Virus record (IMG/VR): IMGVR_UViG_3300046691_000092
Coordinates: 1-64,000 of that record
From: a virus
Direction: 5' to 3' (one strand)
DNA: 64,000 bases
The notes beneath the pieces are model-generated. The model was not told the DNA's origin. It saw nothing but the letters and a program-made list of their open reading frames with translations, and made no database searches. Position 1 is the first letter of the stretch. Every line of letters begins with the position of its first letter. A program made the position numbers and the translations under genes. Positions 48,254 through 56,272 of this stretch are shown one piece after another.

Positions 48254-48687
48254 TTGCTCAATTCCTTTACGATTTCGTCAACTATTCCTTGACGGATTTC
48301 GGCGGTTTTGTCTTGAAGCGCGGGTCGGGCGAACGGGCGGGGTGCAACGTCATAGGTGCGACCGTCGGCGTCCTGACCGACGAAGCCGTATTCCAGCCGT
48401 CGACCGTATCCCGTACCCACATTGACCGTTCCTTCAAGTTTTCCGTCGTCGTACTTCGTGGTAATGTTCCGGGCAAGATTGCCGGTGTCATTCGCCGGGG
48501 ACTCGCCAGCGGCGGAAGCTTGGTGCATCCGACCTTTGCCGCGCTTGTAAAGCCTACCGGACTTGGGCGGGTTCATGATGCGCGCAACCATGTCGGTACG
48601 AAGAAGCTCCGTACCCTTCACGACGCCGCGCATGACCGCGCGTTCAAGGCTCGCAACGACAGGATCACCAAACCACCGGAGACTCAT
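48250..48687 (-). CDS. HK97 gp10-like head-tail protein
   Basis: 145 residues from ATG 48687 (ATGA overlap). GVVKGTELLRTDMVARI, PPKSGRLYKRGK, ASAAGESPANDTGNLARNI and RPFARPALQDK are the hallmarks of the HK97 gp10 family, a head-tail connector or tail completion protein. Confidence 0.8.
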   Translation of the reverse strand: MSLRWFGDPVVASLERAVMRGVVKGTELLRTDMVARIMNPPKSGRLYKRGKGRMHQASAAGESPANDTGNLARNITTKYDDGKLEGTVNVGTGYGRRLEYGFVGQDADGRTYDVAPRPFARPALQDKTAEIRQGIVDEIVKELSK

Positions 48688-49049
48688 ACGACGTAACCCG
48701 CCCATCGGTAAGTTGCGTTGGCCGGGTCTTGTTCGACCTGTTGCCGAAGCTGATAGACCGCGCCCCGAATGGTTACACGATCGTCCTTCGTCGGGACGGT
48801 CTTGACAGATTGGGCAAGGATCAGGATAGACACATCGCCATCGGGGATACCGGCGTTTGCGCGGTAGAACGCGGTGAAGTTTTCGGCGAAGCCTTCGAAC
48901 GCAAACGTCTGTGCCGACGAAGCGACCGGATCACCAAAGGCGTCAAGCGTGCCGCCCGGAACATTCCGGGTCAGCACGCCTTTCAGGAGCTTGCCCTTAA
49001 AGCCTTTGTAGATCGCCTTGGCAATCTGACTTTCAAGCGGACTCGCCAT
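48684..49049 (-). CDS. Head closure/adaptor protein, 121 aa
   Basis: Beta-rich protein (VSILILAQSVKTVPTKDDRV, then YQLRQQVEQDPANATYRW) at the position of head-tail stoppers. It overlaps the previous gene by 17 nt. Confidence 0.65.
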   Translation of the reverse strand: MASPLESQIAKAIYKGFKGKLLKGVLTRNVPGGTLDAFGDPVASSAQTFAFEGFAENFTAFYRANAGIPDGDVSILILAQSVKTVPTKDDRVTIRGAVYQLRQQVEQDPANATYRWAGYVV

Positions 49050-49527
49050 TTGTAGCTTTCGCCTTTTCGATTTCCGCTTGCAGGCGCTTCACGCCCCAAC
49101 GACCATCGAAGTCAACGTTCAGGGCTTTTGCTTCAGCGCGAAGCACGTCGATGTCAGGTTCCGACTCCGGTGCGACGACCGGGGCAGTGTTTTCAGGAGC
49201 GGCACCCGGTAGGCCGGGAAGTCCCGGAGCATTCGCCGGTGTGGCGGTTTCCGGCTCACCGGCGACAGGTTCGGCGACAGGTTCGGCGACTTCAGCCGGG
49301 GCGAACGGATCGGTTTCAAACCGCGAAATGCCTTCGTTCAGTGCATCCCATGTCACGCGATGCACGATGTGACGCATTTCGAATAGTTGCCGGAGTCGGC
49401 GCGGAGAAAACGCCGACTCCGGTACTGCGTCCCCCGGAGAAAGGGACGTGTCACCCGCGAGCAATTCGCGGCGGGTGACAAAATCCGTGCTGGCGTCGAA
49501 AGGTAACGACCAGACACTTTTACGCAT
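49033..49527 (-). CDS. Head protein with GLPG linker and SAP/LEM-like end
   Basis: 164 residues from ATG 49527, overlapping the capsid stop by 8 nt. A folded N-terminus, then a Pro/Glu/Ala linker containing PANAPGLPGLPGAAP, and a C-terminal helix-extended-helix unit (DVLRAEAKALNVDFDGRWGV) as in SAP/LEM-type domains of phage head proteins. Possible neck or DNA-contact function. Confidence 0.6.
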   Translation of the reverse strand: MRKSVWSLPFDASTDFVTRRELLAGDTSLSPGDAVPESAFSPRRLRQLFEMRHIVHRVTWDALNEGISRFETDPFAPAEVAEPVAEPVAGEPETATPANAPGLPGLPGAAPENTAPVVAPESEPDIDVLRAEAKALNVDFDGRWGVKRLQAEIEKAKATNGESA

Positions 49528-50554
49528 CGGCGGCAACCGCGTTGCTGAAGAACACGCCGAGCGATTCGCCGATCAGGCGGGAATCCCATGCACCTTCGAT
49601 TTCGATGCGGTCCGCGTTCAGGTGTTCCATGCGGAATTTCTTCACACGGAAGCCCTGACGGGAAGCACCAATCCAGCCGTTCCACGAGAACGTCAGACCG
49701 GCAGCGGGCATCATCGTGGATGCTACGCGCGGGGTGTAGACCAGAAGCGCGCCCGTGGCGAAAATGAAGTTCGTGTTCGCATCGGTGCCGGGAATAGCGC
49801 CGACGGTGTTGCTGTTGACGACGGCTTCGGCGACAAGGATTTCATCGACTTCGAGCAGCGCGGCCATTGCCTGACGGTTGACCTGTGCGGCACCGTTCGG
49901 AGTCTGACCGTACTTGACGCGGTCAACAAGGTCCGGGTGGTCGACAAGGTCATCATAGGTCTTCTTGCCGAGAACAAGCTTGTTCGGCTTGAAGCCGGTG
50001 CGGGCCTGAACGCGGCGCTTGGCTTCGCGGATGTCTTCGATCGGGGTCGAAGCGGCCTGATCCCACTGGACGAACTGACCGGCGGTCGGGCCGGAAGCGA
50101 CGCCCGCAAGATCGGTTGCCCACTTGCCGGTTGTCAGGAACTTCGTGACGAAGTCGTTTTCTTTGCGGATCAGCGAAGCGTTCGTCAGAATGTCCGTCGC
50201 CTGACTGTCGAGCGAGAACACGGAGTCGGCGTTGCCGCGCGTGTTGTCCGAAATGTCGTGGTGCAGCGCCCAAACGTACGCGAAGTACGATTCTTGCGAC
50301 TGGACCATGCCGATACCTGCCGACTCGGTGCCCGGCGCGCGCTGGCGCATGACGTCCTTGTTGAACTGTTCCGGATTGAAATTCCAGATCAGGTCAGCCT
50401 GTTTCGCAACCGGCACGATCGGAAAGACCTTGTCGGCAATGAAGTTGTCGGCGGATTGCATGTAGGCAACCGACACGTTCGTCAGTGCGGCCTTGACATG
50501 CACGTCGCCCGGCATGGTGATAACACCGGCCTTTAGAATATTCTGTTCGCTCAT
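49520..50554 (-). CDS. Major capsid protein
   Basis: 344 residues. KAALTNVSVAYMQSADNFIA, FPIVPVAKQADLIWNFN, then NKLVLGKKTYDDLVDHPDLV and VVNSNTVGAIPGTDANTNFI match large phage capsid proteins of the HK97 fold (Mu/T-type major capsid family). It lies after decoration and scaffold genes. No cleavable N-terminal delta domain is evident, consistent with the separate scaffold. Confidence 0.85.
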   Translation of the reverse strand: MSEQNILKAGVITMPGDVHVKAALTNVSVAYMQSADNFIADKVFPIVPVAKQADLIWNFNPEQFNKDVMRQRAPGTESAGIGMVQSQESYFAYVWALHHDISDNTRGNADSVFSLDSQATDILTNASLIRKENDFVTKFLTTGKWATDLAGVASGPTAGQFVQWDQAASTPIEDIREAKRRVQARTGFKPNKLVLGKKTYDDLVDHPDLVDRVKYGQTPNGAAQVNRQAMAALLEVDEILVAEAVVNSNTVGAIPGTDANTNFIFATGALLVYTPRVASTMMPAAGLTFSWNGWIGASRQGFRVKKFRMEHLNADRIEIEGAWDSRLIGESLGVFFSNAVAADA

Positions 50555-50577
50555 GATGCGTTTCTGCCCTTGTGTTA

Positions 50578-50949
50578 TTACGATGCGGGAATGGAGAGCT
50601 TGACCGGGACGACGTCGCCGACAGCACCGGCGAGAACGGCGGTGCCGACTGCCTTCGTACCACCGTTAACGATCGTGCCGTTTGCGCCGACATGAACGAC
50701 AGAACCCTTGGTCACGCCGCCCGCGCCGACAAAGACCGGGACGATACCGCGCACGGCAATACGACCGGCTTCGCCCTGTTCGAAGTTGCCCGTCAGAACG
50801 CCGTAAGGTGCAGCGTTCACACCGGCGAGCGTAACGCCACCGGCACCGAAAACCACGAAGCGGTTTGCGCCGGGGGTAGTAGCATCGGAAGAAGCGTCGA
50901 AGCCGACGATTTCCGAGATTGCGTCAACATTTTCTTCAAAGTACGACAT
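50578..50949 (-). CDS. Capsid decoration protein (DUF2190-like)
   Basis: 123 residues, Gly/Val-rich beta sandwich (VLTGNFEQGEAGRIAVRGIV, then GSVVHVGANGTIVNGGTK). AAGGAGC before ATG 50949. It would trimerise at capsid local threefolds. Confidence 0.8.
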   Translation of the reverse strand: MSYFEENVDAISEIVGFDASSDATTPGANRFVVFGAGGVTLAGVNAAPYGVLTGNFEQGEAGRIAVRGIVPVFVGAGGVTKGSVVHVGANGTIVNGGTKAVGTAVLAGAVGDVVPVKLSIPAS

Positions 50950-50963
50950 TGGTCAGTCGCTCC

Positions 50964-51629
50964 TTATTCGTAAAGATCGGGATTGGCGTTGATCACGGCA
51001 GTCTTGGCGACTTCAATCGAAGTGCCGGGGTGCTGCTCCTGATACGCCTTGGCGAGCGTTTCGATTTTTGCCGACTTGGCAATGTCGACGCCGATCGCGG
51101 AAGTGCCGCGTTCGTTGAACGCACCGGAAAGACCGGTTTGCGCTGCCTTCAGCATGGCGGTAAGGGTGCCGCGTTCGGCTTCGCCCATCTTGCCCATTGC
51201 CTTCAGAACGGCGACCTTTTCAACCGACGTGCCCGGCAGATTGCCGTAGTCGGTTTCGGCGACCTTCGTCAGTTCGACGGTGCGGGTGGCTTCGTGAGCC
51301 TTGGCAAGTTCTTCGTTTGCCTTGGCGAGTCGGGCGTCCTGTGCCTTCAGGATATCGAACATTGGAGCGCCGATAGCGGACTTGCGAATTTCGATCCCGT
51401 CGACAGACTTGAAGACGTCGTCTTCGGAAGCGGCCTTTTCAAGCGTCTTCTTGCGTTCGTCTTCGGAAGCGGCCTTGAACTTGTCGGCGGCTTCCTTGTC
51501 GGCCTTGGCGAGATATGCCTTTTCGGCGTCGGAAAACTTCGCCAGCGTTTCGGCTTCGTCAAGCTTCTTGGTCAGTTCAGCGACTTGCGCGGTGGATGCG
51601 TCAAGTGCCTTCTTGAGTTCTTCACTCAT
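50964..51629 (-). CDS. Internal in-frame start: capsid scaffold, 221 aa
   Basis: ATG 51629 (MSEELKKALDASTAQVAELT) has its own AAAGGA 10 nt upstream inside the longer gene. This nested arrangement resembles lambda C/Nu3. The product is nearly all helical and would template the procapsid and then be digested. Confidence 0.65.
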   Translation of the reverse strand: MSEELKKALDASTAQVAELTKKLDEAETLAKFSDAEKAYLAKADKEAADKFKAASEDERKKTLEKAASEDDVFKSVDGIEIRKSAIGAPMFDILKAQDARLAKANEELAKAHEATRTVELTKVAETDYGNLPGTSVEKVAVLKAMGKMGEAERGTLTAMLKAAQTGLSGAFNERGTSAIGVDIAKSAKIETLAKAYQEQHPGTSIEVAKTAVINANPDLYE

Positions 51630-52055
51630 GTCGTTGTGTTCCTTTGCGATAACTGTGGTGAACAGCTTTTCGATATCGTCAGTGTTACCATCGATATCAG
51701 GGGATTGCATAGCGACAACGAATTGTGCTACGCTTTCCGCTATTTTACCCTGTCGATCGTCGCCCGAAAGTGATTCATCCGCGACGATAGAGCAGACAGA
51801 ATCGCGCAACGCGTCCAGAAGCGGCCAAACCGCCTCTTTTGCTTCCCACTTGCGACGGCACTCTTCGTCATCGGCCATGAAGTCGTTGAACGAAGCCGCG
51901 CCGTCATCGGTGGAAAGGTATTTCGTGATCGTCTCAATTGTCGGTGAATCGTCGGATTTCATAATGGTCACGAGCGCGCCGGATTGTGCCGGAACGGTCA
52001 CGCCGCTGATTTCCTTCAGGTGCAACGTTTTGATGATCTTGCGTTCTTTGGTCAT
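50964..52055 (-). CDS. Protease C-terminal segment fused to scaffold, 363 aa
   Basis: ATGA-coupled to the protease gene, with GGGGAG upstream. Residues 1-35 (LHLKEISGVTVPAQSGALVT) match the last strands of the XkdF/prohead-protease fold (L-E-I-S-x-V-x-x-PA), as if the protease domain were completed by this protein. From about 143 it is a scaffold: a long Lys/Glu/Ala coiled coil (LTKKLDEAETLAKFSDAEKA). An internal start at 51629 probably yields scaffold alone. Confidence 0.65.
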   Translation of the reverse strand: MTKERKIIKTLHLKEISGVTVPAQSGALVTIMKSDDSPTIETITKYLSTDDGAASFNDFMADDEECRRKWEAKEAVWPLLDALRDSVCSIVADESLSGDDRQGKIAESVAQFVVAMQSPDIDGNTDDIEKLFTTVIAKEHNDMSEELKKALDASTAQVAELTKKLDEAETLAKFSDAEKAYLAKADKEAADKFKAASEDERKKTLEKAASEDDVFKSVDGIEIRKSAIGAPMFDILKAQDARLAKANEELAKAHEATRTVELTKVAETDYGNLPGTSVEKVAVLKAMGKMGEAERGTLTAMLKAAQTGLSGAFNERGTSAIGVDIAKSAKIETLAKAYQEQHPGTSIEVAKTAVINANPDLYE

Positions 52056-52789
52056 GCGGGTATCAACTCCCCTGAACCGCCGATAGAAAAGCCACTGTAA
52101 GTCCCGTCGCGGAACTTCTGAAGCATCGGTTCATTGTCCGGTTTCATAGCGATCATGAGCCCCGTTTGATCGGAGCGAATGCCCATCGCTTCGGCGATAT
52201 CTTCCGTCACCGGAAACGCGAACACGACTTTGCCTTTTTCGCCGCCCACATGCATTTCTTTCGCGATGCGATCGTTTTGCATGTATTCGGATGTACCCTT
52301 CAACATAACATCTTCGGGGATGTGGTGACCTTGCGTGTCGAAGTGCGCGACGCCGTCAATCTTGGAAATGATCGCCCATCCGAACACGAGCCCAAGCGAA
52401 TCATTGACCTTCGTCAGCTTGACTTGGTTCGTCACCGGGGAAATGTCGGCGAAGTGGGCGTCAAGCGTTTCCGCGCCGTCCAGCCAATGCGCAACCGCCC
52501 GGTGATGACCGTCGGCGATGTAAGATTTGCCGTTGTGGATAACCACGAGCGGCTTTTTGCCGGACTTGTCGGCGCTTGCCCGGATCGCTTCAACCTTGCC
52601 GGTCGACACGCGGTTTTGCATGGCGGTCAAGGCGCTGATCGCGAAAGGCATGGTCGGCAGTGACTGCGTGTCCGTCAGCGCGCCGAAGAAACGCGGAACC
52701 TGATCTTCCCGGAGCGATCCGAGAATCTGACCGTCATAATTGAACGGAATAGCCGAATGTTCGTTGTCGATCGGTGTAAGTGTGCGCAT
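52052..52789 (-). CDS. ParB-like domain fused to XkdF-type prohead protease
   Basis: 245 residues. Residues 20-120 carry a ParB/Srx-like motif (LVVIHNGKSYIADGHHRAVA, DGHHR). Residues 130-245 match XkdF-like protease: LGLVFGWAIISKIDGVAHFD, HHIPEDVMLKGTSEYMQ, GLMIAMKPDNEPMLQKFRDG, TYSGFSIGGSGE. The final family strand is missing here and begins the next gene. No Shine-Dalgarno before ATG 52789; late motif at 52798-52820. Confidence 0.7.
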   Translation of the reverse strand: MRTLTPIDNEHSAIPFNYDGQILGSLREDQVPRFFGALTDTQSLPTMPFAISALTAMQNRVSTGKVEAIRASADKSGKKPLVVIHNGKSYIADGHHRAVAHWLDGAETLDAHFADISPVTNQVKLTKVNDSLGLVFGWAIISKIDGVAHFDTQGHHIPEDVMLKGTSEYMQNDRIAKEMHVGGEKGKVVFAFPVTEDIAEAMGIRSDQTGLMIAMKPDNEPMLQKFRDGTYSGFSIGGSGELIPA

Positions 52790-52797
52790 TGTTTTTC

Positions 52798-52820
52798 ATT
52801 ATCATGCGAAACGGGGGATT
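52798..52820 (-). promoter_or_regulatory. Candidate late promoter motif
   Basis: Minus strand: AATCCCCCG, 7 nt, TGATAAT, then 8 nt to ATG 52789 (protease). Confidence 0.5.
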
Positions 52821-52846
52821 GACTAACGCGCATGATCGGTTACACG
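52819..52846 (+). promoter_or_regulatory. Weak plus-strand promoter of the island
   Basis: TTGACT, 16 bp, TACACG. Divergent from the protease gene and overlapping its late motif. The -10 is weak. Confidence 0.35.
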
Positions 52847-52877
52847 TGTTGACACATGACAACGGAGAGCCGATCAA

Positions 52878-53219
52878 TTGAAGTCCTACGAAGAATGTCG
52901 AGATATCGCGCGACACTACACTTCGCGAACGCCGTTCAACGCGCTTGATAAGACTGCATACGACACCGCCCGTCGTAATGGGTGGCTTGACGAAATTTGC
53001 GCGCACATGACGGGGATATCGGGCAAAAACACCGGGGCAATCGCGAACTATTCGGATAAAGACTTGATTGACGAAGCGAAAAAGTTCAGCACCCGTAAGG
53101 AAATGCGAGCAATCGCCGTGTCGGCTTATTCGGAAATTTATGAACGGCGAATCAACGCCGTCGCATTTGCCCATATGCCCCTGTTGGTTCGGGGTGCAAA
53201 GAAAAGGAACGCAGCATGA
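52878..53219 (+). CDS. Phage accessory DNA-binding-like protein, 113 aa
   Basis: TTG start with CGGAGAG 9 nt upstream. The opening SYEECRDIARHYTSRTPFNA, then AYDTARRNGWLDEICAHMTG, is a module often attached to phage nucleases (A-x-x-R-x-x-G-W-L-D-E-I-C-x-H-M). No nuclease residues are seen here. First gene of the plus-strand island. Confidence 0.6.
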   Translation: MKSYEECRDIARHYTSRTPFNALDKTAYDTARRNGWLDEICAHMTGISGKNTGAIANYSDKDLIDEAKKFSTRKEMRAIAVSAYSEIYERRINAVAFAHMPLLVRGAKKRNAA

Positions 53220-53383
53220 TCTATCATTTTTCATTCATCATCACGAACGGCGTCGAATACATCGACAGCGACGGCAAGCGCACCGACGACCGGAAGCGCG
53301 CGCATCATTACCCCTATCGGGGCGAAGCGTCCGCCGCTGCCGAAAAGTTCGGCCCGTCGTTCAAGGTCAGGGAATTGGACTAA
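53216..53383 (+). CDS. Hypothetical protein, 55 aa
   Basis: ATGA start and TAATG end couple it to both neighbours. Charged, with YHFSFIITNGVEYIDSDGKR. Unknown. Confidence 0.65.
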   Translation: MIYHFSFIITNGVEYIDSDGKRTDDRKRAHHYPYRGEASAAAEKFGPSFKVRELD

Positions 53384-53736
53384 TGTTCGAAGTTGGAAAA
53401 CAGTATCAGCACAGTGTAAGCAAGCGAACCATTGAAGTTCTTTTCGTCGGCGAGCGTAGCGCCTTCGTGAAAACCCGGTCTTCCGGGGCAAGCATCGTCA
53501 GCGCTTCGTCGGAGACAGTCGAAGAATGGGGCGGCCAATGGGAACCGTATCTTCCGCCGACGAAGATCGGTCAGGAATACACCGTTCTTGTCACGGTCGG
53601 CGGCGGTATGACGTTACTGGAATGGACCCCGGAACCGTTCGCAATGCCCCCCGGTCAGAAATGTATCGGTCATATTCGGGTGGTGTACATTGACCACCAC
53701 GACGGCACCGAATCGTTCGACGTGGTGACGGTATGA
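53383..53736 (+). CDS. Hypothetical beta-rich protein, 117 aa
   Basis: TAATG start. Two SH3-like repeats seem likely: MFEVGKQYQHSVSKRTIEVL and PTKIGQEYTVLVTVGGGMTL. Unknown role. Confidence 0.6.
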   Translation: MFEVGKQYQHSVSKRTIEVLFVGERSAFVKTRSSGASIVSASSETVEEWGGQWEPYLPPTKIGQEYTVLVTVGGGMTLLEWTPEPFAMPPGQKCIGHIRVVYIDHHDGTESFDVVTV

Positions 53737-53825
53737 CCGCGAACCCCCTAATCATCGGCGAAGGCGCGTTTGCGCTCCTGATTATCTTCCTGTGGCTTTA
53801 CTCGGTATATTGGGCGATCCGTTGA
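53733..53825 (+). CDS. Single-span membrane peptide, 30 aa
   Basis: ATGA start, TTGA end. ANPLIIGEGAFALLIIFLWL forms one membrane helix. Its size is typical of phage inner-membrane peptides that alter host functions, but nothing specific is known. Confidence 0.55.
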   Translation: MTANPLIIGEGAFALLIIFLWLYSVYWAIR

Positions 53826-54049
53826 ACACTATCGAAAAACTGACCCAATACAGTCAGCACGTTCAGGATGAAGCGACGACAACCGCCGACCTGTTGAACG
53901 ACGCGTCGGCACTACTGACGGACGCGTGCGCCGTGATTGACCAACTCATATCGGCGCAACAATCGCTCTTGCGCCGTCACGGCTATGAACCGTATAGCGA
54001 ATCCTGTAACGCGGGGTACGCACTGCAAAAGCGGATCAGGGGATATTGA
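53822..54049 (+). CDS. Hypothetical helical protein, 75 aa
   Basis: TTG start in TTGA overlap. Helical bundle type (VQDEATTTADLLNDASALLT) with two Cys. Unknown. Confidence 0.55.
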   Translation: MNTIEKLTQYSQHVQDEATTTADLLNDASALLTDACAVIDQLISAQQSLLRRHGYEPYSESCNAGYALQKRIRGY

Positions 54050-54240
54050 TGACCAAGCGATACATTACGACGGAACCGTTTCAGGATTGGGACGGTCAGC
54101 ACATCCGCGCCGGGGAAATCGGCGAACTTGCCATGCAAGGCGCGAGCAAGGGCGGTCGGTTCTTTTGGAACCTGATACGTGACGGTGCGGTGATCGCGGT
54201 CACGCTTGGGCGTCCGCCTGTCAAGGTTCACCGGCTATGA
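54049..54240 (+). CDS. Hypothetical SH3-like protein, 63 aa
   Basis: TGATG coupling; TTG 54046 would add one residue. KRYITTEPFQDWDGQHIRAG, then GELAMQGASKGGRFFWNLIR. Small beta protein, unknown. Confidence 0.6.
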   Translation: MTKRYITTEPFQDWDGQHIRAGEIGELAMQGASKGGRFFWNLIRDGAVIAVTLGRPPVKVHRL

Positions 54241-54464
54241 AAATCACCGTTTCGTTTGACGATGTTCATTGTTCCCGAATACCCGTCGGTCAATGGCTCG
54301 CAATGGACTCGTACTTTCACGATGCCTTGCGGTCACCGGTTACTATCGACACGCCGCCTTTTCTTCGCGACATGACCGATGTGCAAAGGTCACTGTATTC
54401 GTCAACTATGGGCATTTTTCGCGAAATTTGGGCGGCGCAAGACAGGCTGGAAAACAATGAATGA
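54237..54464 (+). CDS. Hypothetical protein, 75 aa
   Basis: ATGA start. Helical with a beta start (MKITVSFDDVHCSRIPVGQW). Unknown. Overlaps the next gene by 8 nt. Confidence 0.6.
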   Translation: MKITVSFDDVHCSRIPVGQWLAMDSYFHDALRSPVTIDTPPFLRDMTDVQRSLYSSTMGIFREIWAAQDRLENNE

Positions 54465-54735
54465 AAAGATGCGGCAAGCATTCGAGAAAGCCGGTTTCAA
54501 GCTTGGTCGCGTCACCCATACCGGCGAGCCGTTGTTTCTCCGCAAATGGGAAACGCAAGACGTTCTTCCGCTGGACCTAAGCATTGAAGCGTGTTTGAAA
54601 ACTATGGAAGAATTTCAACGCGCGTACGATAAGATTATGCTGACGCGCCGCGAAGCGCGTCAAGCTCTATTCACGCGGCAAGAAGCTGCTGATAGCCAAG
54701 ACGATCGCGTTCGTAAACCTGACTATAGCTCATGA
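54457..54735 (+). CDS. Hypothetical protein, 92 aa
   Basis: ATG 54457. Last gene of the island; its 3' 65 nt overlap the convergent spike gene. Charged helical C-terminus (KIMLTRREARQALFTRQEAA). Confidence 0.55.
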   Translation: MNEKMRQAFEKAGFKLGRVTHTGEPLFLRKWETQDVLPLDLSIEACLKTMEEFQRAYDKIMLTRREARQALFTRQEAADSQDDRVRKPDYSS

Positions 54736-56272
54736 ACTTGAAGCCAAGTTGCTTTGCATACGAAAGCCAGTCGTAAAAGTCTTGGGTCGCGATGTCGATC
54801 GAACCGCCAGCCGGGGTTATGTTGTGGATGTACGGGAATAGCGTGCCGCCGACCGCCGCGACTTTTTCAAGGTCCAGCTTCATGTTGGCGAGCGGGGTTA
54901 GCGTGTAACCCTGACCCGGAATCATCTGTGCTTGATCGCCGAACCCAAAGCGAGTGAAGAACGGACGATAAGCCGCCGCGCCTGACGTACCGCCGCCCGT
55001 CGTGGTTGACCACAGGCCGCAACCGGCAGCTTTCAACGCGGCGGGAAGACCCGGCAACGTGAACGGGCTGGAAAGATCGATGAACGCCAGTCGCGTTACA
55101 GCGGCGTTGATGACCGTGCCCGGCGTAAAGGTGATCGTCGTTCCGGTGATGTCGATAATGGTCGCACCGGACACTTTGTTTGCACCGAAACCGCCGAACG
55201 CCTTCATCCCGATAGCCGGGACCGTTCCGGTAGGCGACGCCGACAGGAGTGTACTATAGGTGATGACGTTCGACCCGGTCGCAACAACGTCGTTGGACCT
55301 GACGGATATGTTCGGAACGCCGCCGTGTGCACCACTCGGAACGGTGTCCGTTGCCATGAAATGGCCTTCAGGGTAACACCCGTGGATAGCACCGCGAGGC
55401 ATTCCGTTGCTGACCAGATAGTCACGGACGGTAAGCATGGCTGCAACGGCACCTGCCGGGTCGTCCCAAAAGAAGTATGAGAAATCCGACGGACTGTCGC
55501 AGCAAACATCGTGCCCATAGGCGTAAAGGATGTTTTGAAGGCTTGACAAAGTGTATTTGTTCGGCTGACCGACATTGACCGGGTCGCACATGACACTAAA
55601 GAAAGCGCCCGGTCCCAAGACGTCACGATAGAACGGATGTGCAACCGAGACGGCGGAATTGTGGTCGTCGTCCATGCGCAAGCAAAGCGTTGGTTCACCA
55701 CGGCAGTTCGCAACAGCGGCGTGATAGGTGACTTCGGCGTTGCTTGGTGTGCGCGTGCTGTAACGGGGACGAATCTTGATATCACCCACGCCGACCGGCA
55801 GCGCCGTAAACGCGGACTTCGGGAATGCTACCCATTGCGCACCGGGCGGGACGGTGTCGGAATTGACGTTGATCGATACGCCAGTATAGGACGACGCGCG
55901 CCCGATTTCCAACTGTACCGTATTGCCCGCATAGCGATCCCACGAAACAAGAAACGCGATAGTGTCGCCGAAGTCCGTTGCAGGATCGTATTGCGTGGCA
56001 AGTGTCTTCGGTCCGGCAATACCCTGACCGGTGCCGACCGCCGTCGTCGTGAACTTGACGCTGTTCGCCACTCCGGGAATCGAAGACGTGTCAAGCGACG
56101 CGGTGCAATTCGACGCGCTTGTACTGTATCCGGTAAGGCTCGTGAACAGGTCAAGAACCAACGGCTTAGGCAGCGACGGACCGCCGCCACCATTTGCACC
56201 ACGAGCGCGCAAGCCAAGGCGCAAGCCAAGACCCATCGCGCCGATATCGAACGGCAGCGAACGAACCGTCAT
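54671..56272 (-). CDS. Head spike with polysaccharide-deacetylase-like domain
   Basis: 533 residues. A beta-rich N-terminal half (residues 40-190) is followed by a NodB-like region: LCLRMDDDHNSAVSVAHPFY (Asp cluster), FFSVMCDPVNVGQPN, ILYAYGHDVCCDS (in the H-x-x-x-H/S position) and GCYPEGHF; the C-terminus ends with a barrel-type DFYDWLSYAKQLGFKFMSYS. Encoded directly after the spike base, it is the likely head spike fibre and may trim or bind capsule sugars. Not all deacetylase ligands are clear, so activity is uncertain. Confidence 0.7.
   Translation of the reverse strand: MTVRSLPFDIGAMGLGLRLGLRARGANGGGGPSLPKPLVLDLFTSLTGYSTSASNCTASLDTSSIPGVANSVKFTTTAVGTGQGIAGPKTLATQYDPATDFGDTIAFLVSWDRYAGNTVQLEIGRASSYTGVSINVNSDTVPPGAQWVAFPKSAFTALPVGVGDIKIRPRYSTRTPSNAEVTYHAAVANCRGEPTLCLRMDDDHNSAVSVAHPFYRDVLGPGAFFSVMCDPVNVGQPNKYTLSSLQNILYAYGHDVCCDSPSDFSYFFWDDPAGAVAAMLTVRDYLVSNGMPRGAIHGCYPEGHFMATDTVPSGAHGGVPNISVRSNDVVATGSNVITYSTLLSASPTGTVPAIGMKAFGGFGANKVSGATIIDITGTTITFTPGTVINAAVTRLAFIDLSSPFTLPGLPAALKAAGCGLWSTTTGGGTSGAAAYRPFFTRFGFGDQAQMIPGQGYTLTPLANMKLDLEKVAAVGGTLFPYIHNITPAGGSIDIATQDFYDWLSYAKQLGFKFMSYSQVYERDRLGYQQLLAA

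Noticed and set aside
49448-50536. 362-codon plus-strand frame opposite the capsid gene
   Set aside because: Antisense to the major capsid gene and without ribosome site or family resemblance.
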